NCBI RefSeq assembly: GCF_029867415.1
Contig: NC_081183.1
Location: forward strand, 64,988,336-65,052,335
Direction: 5' to 3'
DNA length: 64,000 nucleotides
Source: Vicia villosa
Taxonomy: Eukaryota > Streptophyta > Magnoliopsida > Fabales > Fabaceae
The notes beneath the pieces were generated by a model, which was not told the DNA's origin, searched no databases, and saw only the letters and a program-made list of their open reading frames with translations. Below, one piece after another: positions 58,276-64,000 of this stretch. The first letter of the stretch is position 1, and each line of letters opens with the position of its first letter. Both the position numbers and the translations under genes were made by a program.

Positions 58276-59787
58276 TCACTGCTTCTGATTGTCATTCTTT
58301 AGAAATGATCTTGTTCTGATAGGATCATCTTTCTTCCCAAGGATCACATCTTCTGAATGAGATGAGGCAAGTCTAGGTGATCTTCTGACTGTTGGTTCTT
58401 CAGAAATCCTGAGATTCTCTAAAGATGCAGCAACTTGATCTTCTGATTCAGTGCTTCTGAGACTGCCAGCTTCTGCAGCTTTGCTTCTTGGTTCTTTAAC
58501 TTCTGAGATATCAATATCAAAATCTGCAAAATTCTCAAACTGCTTTGGTTTTTCAAGACCAAGCTTATCATCAAACCTGATATTGATTGATTCTTCTACA
58601 ATCAATGTTTCAGTATTGTATACTCTGTAGCCTTTAGAGCGTTCAGAATATCCAAGAAGGAAACACTTTTGTGCTTTAGAATCAAACTTACCAAGATGAT
58701 CTTTAGTATTCAGAATAAAACATACACATCCAAAAGGATGGAAATATGAAATGTTGGGCTTTCTGTTCTTCCACAATTCATAAGGAGTCTTATTTAGAAT
58801 AGGTCTGATAGAGATTCTATTCTAAATATAACATGCAGTGTTTATTGCTTCTGCCCAGAAATGCTTAGCCATATTGGTTTCATTGATCATGGTTCTGGCC
58901 ATTTCTTGTAGAGTCCTATTCTTTTGCTCTACAACTCCATTTTGTTGTGGAGTTCTAGGACAAGAGAAATCATGGGCAATACCATTTTCTTTGAAGAACT
59001 CCTCAAAGAGTTTGTTCTCAAATTCACCACCATGATCACTTCTGACCTTTATGATTTTGCACTCCTTCTCAGATTGGATCTGAGTGTCGAATTCAAAGAA
59101 CACTGAATGAGACTCATCCTTGTGTTTCAAGAACTTTACCCATGTCCAGCGGCTATAATCATCAACGATGACTAATCCATATTTCTTCCCTCTGACAGAT
59201 GCTGTTTTGACTGGGCCAAACAGATCAATGTGCAAGAGTTCTAACGGCCTTGAGGTAGAAACAACATTCTTAGACTTGAATGCAGGTCTGGAGAACTTGC
59301 CCTTCTGACATGCTTCACAAAGAGCATCTGATTTGAATTTCAGATTTGGGAGTCCTCTGACCAGATTTAGTTTGTTAATCTAAGAAATCTTTCTCAAACT
59401 AGCATGACCTAATCTTCTGTGCCAGACCCATTGCTCCTCAGAAACAGACATAAGACAAGTCACCTTCTGCTTCTCAAGATCAGAAAGATCAATCTTATAA
59501 ATGTTGTTCTTCCTCTTGCCTGTAAATAGGATTGAGCCATCCTTCTGACTTACAGCCTTGCAAGACTTTTGATTGAAGATTATATCATAACCATTGTCAC
59601 TTAATTGACTTATGGACAATAAGTTATGCGTTAATCCTTCAACAAGAAGTACATTAGTTATGGAAGGAGAGTTACCAAGACTAATGGTTCTAGAGTCAAT
59701 GATTTTGCCCTTCTGATCTCCTCCAAACTTGACTTCTCCACCTGGTTTAAGCACCAGGTCTTGGAATGTGGACCTTCTTCCCGTCAT
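58276..59787 (-). pseudogene. Copia protease remnant, gag-pre-integrase and integrase
   Basis: Begins with DSRCSRHMTG, where the copia protease normally has DSG, so the catalytic Gly is replaced by Arg. Next come LLSISQLSDNGYDIIF and WHRRLGHASLRKIS (gag-pre-integrase, zinc region), a stop near 59380, then the DDE core: LLHIDLFGPVKT, KVRSDHGGEFEN and QQNGVVEQKNRTL. A TAG at 58822-58824 interrupts CYI-NRISIRP. The C-terminal part (FHPFGCVCFILNTKDHLGKF) ends at 58276 where RT should follow. Integrase inserts the element DNA; here it cannot be made intact. Confidence 0.88.
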
Positions 59788-59800
59788 GTGTCGCGAGCAC

Positions 59801-61618
59801 CTAGAGTCCAGAAATTATCTTCTCCTTAGGTACCCACAATTTCTTGGGTCCTTTCTTGTTAGTTCTCCTCAAGTTCTGATTGAACTTGGGTTTAGCAAAA
59901 TATTTAACAGGAGGAACAACATGATATTCTTTAGGTTTGTCAGCATGATATTTCTTAGGATGTGTCACAAGCTTCTTGGTGTGAACAGTGTTAAACTTCT
60001 GTGCATGTGAAGTGAGCCTAATATCATGTGCATGGCCATATTTGAACTGATCATACAATGGCTTGTATGTGATCTTCAGATCATCAATAGGTTCAAATTT
60101 TTGTGAGGTATCACCCTCATAGCCAAAACCAAACCTTCTGTTTCCAGAAACACCATATATCATAGAAGCAAGATGACTTCTGCCAATACTTCTAGATAAG
60201 AACTTTCTGAAGCTCGAGTCATATTCTTTCAGAATATGATTTATGCTAGGAATGGATTTTTCTGTTTCAGAAGGAGATCCACTGTCTTTGGATAGATTTA
60301 AAACTTTTTCCTTCAGTTCAGAATTTTCCAATTCCAGCTTCTTAGTTTCAAATTCAAACTACTTTTTCAGCTTTTTGTATCTGATACTAAGATGAGCCTT
60401 GAGTTCCAGAAGTTCTATTAAACTGGAAACTAACTCTTCTCTAGATAGTTCAGAAAATACCTCTTCAGAATCTGATTCTGATGTAGATTCTGATCCATCA
60501 TCTTCTGTAGCCATTAGCGCAAAGTTGGCTTGCTCTCCTTCAGAGTCTGATTCTGATTCTGATTCAGAATCATCCCATGTTGCCATAAGACCTTTCTTCT
60601 TATGAAACTTCTTCTTGGGATTCTCCTTCTGAAGTTTTGGACACTCGTTCTTGTAATGTCCAGGCTCATTGCACTCATAGCAGACAGCCTTCTTCTTGTC
60701 AGATCTTCTGTCACCAGAAGATTCTCCTCGTTCAAATCTCTTTGAACTTCTGAAGCCTCTGAACTTCCTTTGCTTGCTCTTCCAGAGTTGGTTTACCCTT
60801 CTGGAGATCATGGACAGTTCATCTTCTTCTTCAGATTCTGATTCTTCAGGAACATCTTCTCTAGCCTGAAAAGCGTAAGTACATTTTTTAACATTAGATT
60901 TTAATGCAATAGACTTACCTTTCTTCTGAGGCTCGTTTGCGTCCAGCTCTATTTCATGGCTTCTTAAGGCACTGATAAGCTCTTCCAAAGAAACTTCATT
61001 CAGATTCTTGGCAATCTTGAATGCAGTCACCATTGGACCCCATCTTCTGGGTAAGCTTCTGATAATCTTCTTTACATGATCAGCCTTGGTGTAGCCTTTA
61101 TCCAGAACTCTCAATCCAGCAGTTAGAGTTTGAAATCTTGAGAACATCTTCTCAATATCTTCATCATCCTCCATCTTGAAGGCTTCATACTTCTGGATTA
61201 GATCAAGAGCTTTAGTCTCCTTGACTTGAGAATTTCCCTCATGGGTCATTTTCAATGACTCATATATATCATGGGCAGTTTCCCTGTTAGATATCTTCTC
61301 ATACTCAGCATGAGAGATAGCATTCAGCAAAACAGTCCTGCATTTGTGATGATTTTTGAAATCTTTCTTTTGATCATCAGTCATTTCACTTCTTGTGTGC
61401 CTTACACCAGTAGCGTTAACAGGATGTTTGTAACCATCCAACAGAAGATCCCATAGATCAGCATCCAGACCAAGAAAGTAACTTTCCAGTTTATCTTTCC
61501 AATATTCAAAGTTTTCACCATCGAATACTGGTGGTCTAGTATAACCATTGTTACCATTGTATTGCTCAGCAGAGCCAGATGTAGATGCAGTTGGATTTGT
61601 TTGAGTTTCACCAGCCAT
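59801..61618 (-). pseudogene. Sirevirus-like Gag (one stop)
   Basis: ATG at 61618 (MAGETQTNPTASTSG). Copia-type Gag core with RPPVFDGENFEYWKDKLES, LLNAISHAEYEKIS, AFKMEDDEDIEKMFSRF and LISALRSHEIEL. A CCHC knuckle CYECNEPGHYKNEC lies near residue 310 and acidic Ser/Glu repeats follow. A TAG at 60359-60361 interrupts the frame, which continues as a coiled-coil-like and Lys-rich tail (FGFGYEGDTSQ, KKLWVPKEKI) to about 59801. A frameshift then leads to the protease remnant. Confidence 0.9.
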
Positions 61619-61690
61619 CTTTTACTGAAGCGTTTTTCTCTTCCTGAATCTTTTCTAAACACGGTTAAGTGCTTGCACCTTAGAACCGGC

Positions 61691-61703
61691 GCTCTGATGC
61701 CAA
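61691..61703 (-). other. Primer binding site of the Sirevirus-like element
   Basis: TTGGCATCAGAGC on the minus strand, one base after the LTR end. It matches the tRNA-Met type site TGGTATCAGAGC with one change. Confidence 0.9.
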
Positions 61704-61704
61704 T

Positions 61705-62916
61705 TGAAGGATAGAAAAACACTTAGAAAGGGGGGTTTGAATAAGTGTAGTCAAAAAAACTTGAACGATAAAAACAATATGCACAGTTATTTTTATCCTG
61801 GTTCGTTGTTAACTAAACTACTCCAGTCCACCCCCACGGAGTGATTTACCTCACCTGAGGATTTAATCCGCTAATCGCAACAGATTACAATGGTTTTCCA
61901 CTTAGCCCACGACTAAGTCTTCTAGAGTATCCTGATCACAACCTGATCACTCTAGGAACAAATTCTTAGACACAAGCTAAGACTTACTTAGAGTATCCTG
62001 ACCACCACGTGATCACTCTAATTACAACTGCTTAGACACAAGCTAAGACTTCCTAGAGTATCCTGATCAACACTTGATCACTCTAGTTACTTACAAATTA
62101 ATGTAATCAAATAAGAGTTTTACAATGCTTCTTAAAAGCTATAATCACAACAGTGATATTTCTCTTAAAGTTTAAGCTTAATCTCACTAATATATTACAA
62201 CAGCAATGTAGTGAGCTTTGATGAAGATGAAGTTTCTGAGCTTTTAATTTGAACAGCGTTTCAGAAAGTTTTTCAGAATAATTGCGTTCAGAATTGGTAA
62301 CCTTGCTTCTCATCAGAACTTCATATTTATAGGCGTTTGAGAAGATGACCGTTGGGCGCATTTAATGCTTTGCATATTCCGTACAGCTTTGCATTTAATG
62401 TTTCACGCTTTTGTCAACTACCTCGACCCTTGTTCACGCTGTGTCTACTGACGTTGCCTTTAATAGCTTCCAACGTTCCTTTTGTCAGTCAGCGTAGCCT
62501 ACCACTTGTACTTTCTTCGGATCTGATGTTTGTGAATAAAATATTTGAATATCATCAGAGTCAAACAGCTTGGTGCCTAGCATCTTCTTGACTTCTGACC
62601 TTGAAGTGCTTCTGAGCGTGATACCATGAGAACTTCAGTGCTTCTGCTTCTGATCTCAAGTTCTTCTGATGCTTCCATAGACCCATGTTCTGATTCTGCC
62701 TTGACCATCTTCTGATGTCTTGCCAGACCATGTTCTGATGTTGCATGCTGAACCTTCTGAGACAAAGCTTCTGAGCGTTGATTTGTGCATACTCTTTATA
62801 TATTTCCTGAAAGGGAAATTGCAATGTATTAGAGTACCACATTATCTCACACAAAATTCATATCCTTGTTATCATCAAAACTAAGAATATTGGTCAGAAC
62901 AAATCTTGTTCTAACA
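61705..62916 (-). repeat. 5' LTR of the Sirevirus-like element (1212 bp)
   Basis: Nearly identical to 53316-54528 and next to the PBS. Outer flank is GTGGT, the TSD. Confidence 0.95.
62323..62333 (-). promoter_or_regulatory. Putative TATA box of Sirevirus-like 5' LTR
   Basis: CCTATAAATAT on the minus strand. Transcription would start near 62295 and run through R-U5 and the PBS to gag. Confidence 0.6.
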
Positions 62917-62921
62917 GTGGT

Positions 62922-64000
62922 AAGCCTTATGAAGCTCCGAGTGGAAAGGGCAAGCAGAAAGCGGTTGAGGGTAAGAGAACTAGTGAGGGAGATGCTCCTG
63001 CTGGTATTGTGTGCTTCAAGTGTGGAAAGGTTGGTCACAAAAGCACGTCGTGTAACGTTGATGCTCGAAGATGCTACCGTTGTGGGAAGTTTGGTCATGC
63101 GTCGTCTGAATGTACGCATAAGGATATGGTGTGTTTCAACTGTGGTGAAGAAGGCCATATTGGGAGCAAGTGTCAGAAGCCCAAGAGGGAACAGTCTAGT
63201 GGCAAGGTGTTCGCCTTGTCGGGAACTCAGACCACTAGTGAGGATTCACTCATCAGAGGTACATGTTTCATTAATAACATTCCTTTGATTACTATTATTG
63301 ATATCGGTGCTACGCATTGCTTTATATCTGCTGATTGTGTTGATAGATTGGGTCTTGTGTTATCTGCTATGAACAGAGAAATGGTTGTCGATACTCCGGC
63401 TAAGGGATCGGTGACTGATTCTCTTGTGTGTCTAAAGTGTCCCGTGTCAATTTTCGATAGAGACTTTCTTGTTGATTTTGTTTGCTTGCCGTTAAGAGGT
63501 TCGGATGTGATTTTGGGGATGAACTGGTTAGGGCATAACCATGTTCACATTAATTGTTTTCTTCTCCTAAAGAGGAAAGCTTAGTGTTGTTATTGGCCAA
63601 ACAGTTGCATTTGTTGATGAAAGAAGATGTTCAAGTGTTTGCATTGGTTGCTTCAATGTCTGTTGAAAGTCAGGCTGTAATAGAAAGGTTGAAGGTGGTA
63701 TGAGAATTTCCTGAAGTTTTCCCTGATGAAATTCCCGATGTGCCGCCTGAGAGAGAAGTTAAGTTTTCTATTGATCTTGTACCTAGTACTAGGCCTGTGT
63801 CTATGGCGCCGTACAGGATGTCTGCTTTAGAGTTGTCCGAATTGAAGAAGCAATTGGAAGAGTTGCTTGAGAAGAGGTTTGTGAGACCTAGTGTGTCATC
63901 GTGGGGAGCTCCAGTGTTGTTGGTTAAGAAAAAGGATGGGAGTATGAGGCTTTGCATTGATTATCTTCAATTGAATAAGGTGATAATCAAGAATAAGTGC
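62922..64000 (+). pseudogene. Tekay-2 Gag C-terminus, protease and RT start
   Basis: Three CCHC knuckles (CFKCGKVGHKSTSC, CYRCGKFGHASSEC, CFNCGEEGHIGSKC) run without a stop into the protease, confirming that gag and pol share one frame. The protease active site is IIDIGATHCF: the catalytic Asp is kept but Thr is replaced by Ile. After VILGMNWLGHNHVHINCF a one-base shift in a T run changes frame (~63558), and a TGA replaces a codon before [10 protein letters not shown] near 63700. RT begins ([16 protein letters not shown]) and runs off the window. Confidence 0.9.

Larger units (their letters stand above)
53316..62916 (-). mobile_element. RT-less Ty1/copia Sirevirus-like element, TSD GTGGT
   Basis: LTRs at 53316-54528 and 61705-62916 differ at roughly a dozen positions by eye. 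GTGGT is duplicated at 53311-53315 and 62917-62921. Minus-strand order: 5' LTR, PBS, gag, gag-pre-integrase, integrase, then a 707-residue ORF with its own promoter-like region, repeats, PPT and 3' LTR. The gag-protease-integrase order and copia-type motifs fix the superfamily; the extra 3' ORF and repeated PPT-like tracts suggest a Sirevirus (SIRE/Maximus). No RT or RNase H motif exists between the LTRs. Confidence 0.9.
50697..64000 (+). mobile_element. Tekay-2: second chromovirus, 5' part
   Basis: Plus-strand 5' LTR, tRNA-Met PBS, gag, protease and the start of RT, continuing past the right edge. It is related to Tekay-1 but from another family: the LTRs share only their ends and short blocks. 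It inserted in Ogre-type LTR D (left flank GGAGA) and is itself split by a Sirevirus-like element in gag. Confidence 0.92.

Overview
This window looks like plant nuclear DNA made almost entirely of nested LTR retrotransposons. I see no host single-copy gene, rRNA or intact tRNA gene. Multi-kilobase Ogre-type LTRs together with Tat, Athila, Tekay and Sirevirus-like elements suggest a repeat-rich legume genome, probably tribe Fabeae (pea, vetch, lentil relatives). The lineage assignment is inference; the element boundaries, target-site duplications (TSDs) and protein motifs are read directly.

Left part. Bases 1-7189 are the 5' two thirds of a minus-strand Ty3/gypsy Tat element (LTR 6239-7189, PBS, gag, protease, RT, RNase H and the start of a second RNase H). 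It sits inside the 5' LTR of a plus-strand Tekay-type chromovirus, Tekay-1 (7190-19361). The Tekay-1 pol gene is split by a 5.1-kb Ogre-type solo LTR (10616-15734, TSD CAAGG). Tekay-1 in turn sits in a minus-strand Ogre-type element. The visible parts of that element are a DUF7745-like ORF1 (19362-20530), the leader with PBS (36802-37463) and the 5' LTR (37467-41237).

Middle. Between ORF1 and the leader of that Ogre lies a complete plus-strand Ogre-like element (20599-36801, TSD CCATG). It has a gag with three stop codons, no pol, and a roughly 2-kb region of hairpin-forming repeats before its 3' LTR. That 3' LTR is interrupted by another solo LTR (30655-34825, TSD AATAG).

Right part. The minus-strand Ogre is inserted in the pol of a minus-strand Athila element (41238-47610). 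The Athila LTR is itself broken by an Ogre-type LTR (47611-50696), which is broken by a second chromovirus, Tekay-2 (50697 to the right edge). Inside the Tekay-2 gag is a young-looking Ty1/copia Sirevirus-like element (53316-62916, TSD GTGGT). This element lacks reverse transcriptase and RNase H. In their place it carries an intact 707-residue ORF preceded by a TATA box and a CT-rich leader.

Almost every coding region is broken by stops or frameshifts, many of a kind that cytosine deamination produces. The intact 707-residue ORF is the clear exception. Patterns that go beyond routine annotation are: arrays of short hairpins whose stems change in a compensatory way, present in LTRs of several unrelated families; a PBS-like copy just inside the 3' end of Ogre-type LTRs; tRNA-like segments in Ogre-type LTRs; and a degenerate repeat of about 147 bp in the Athila LTR.
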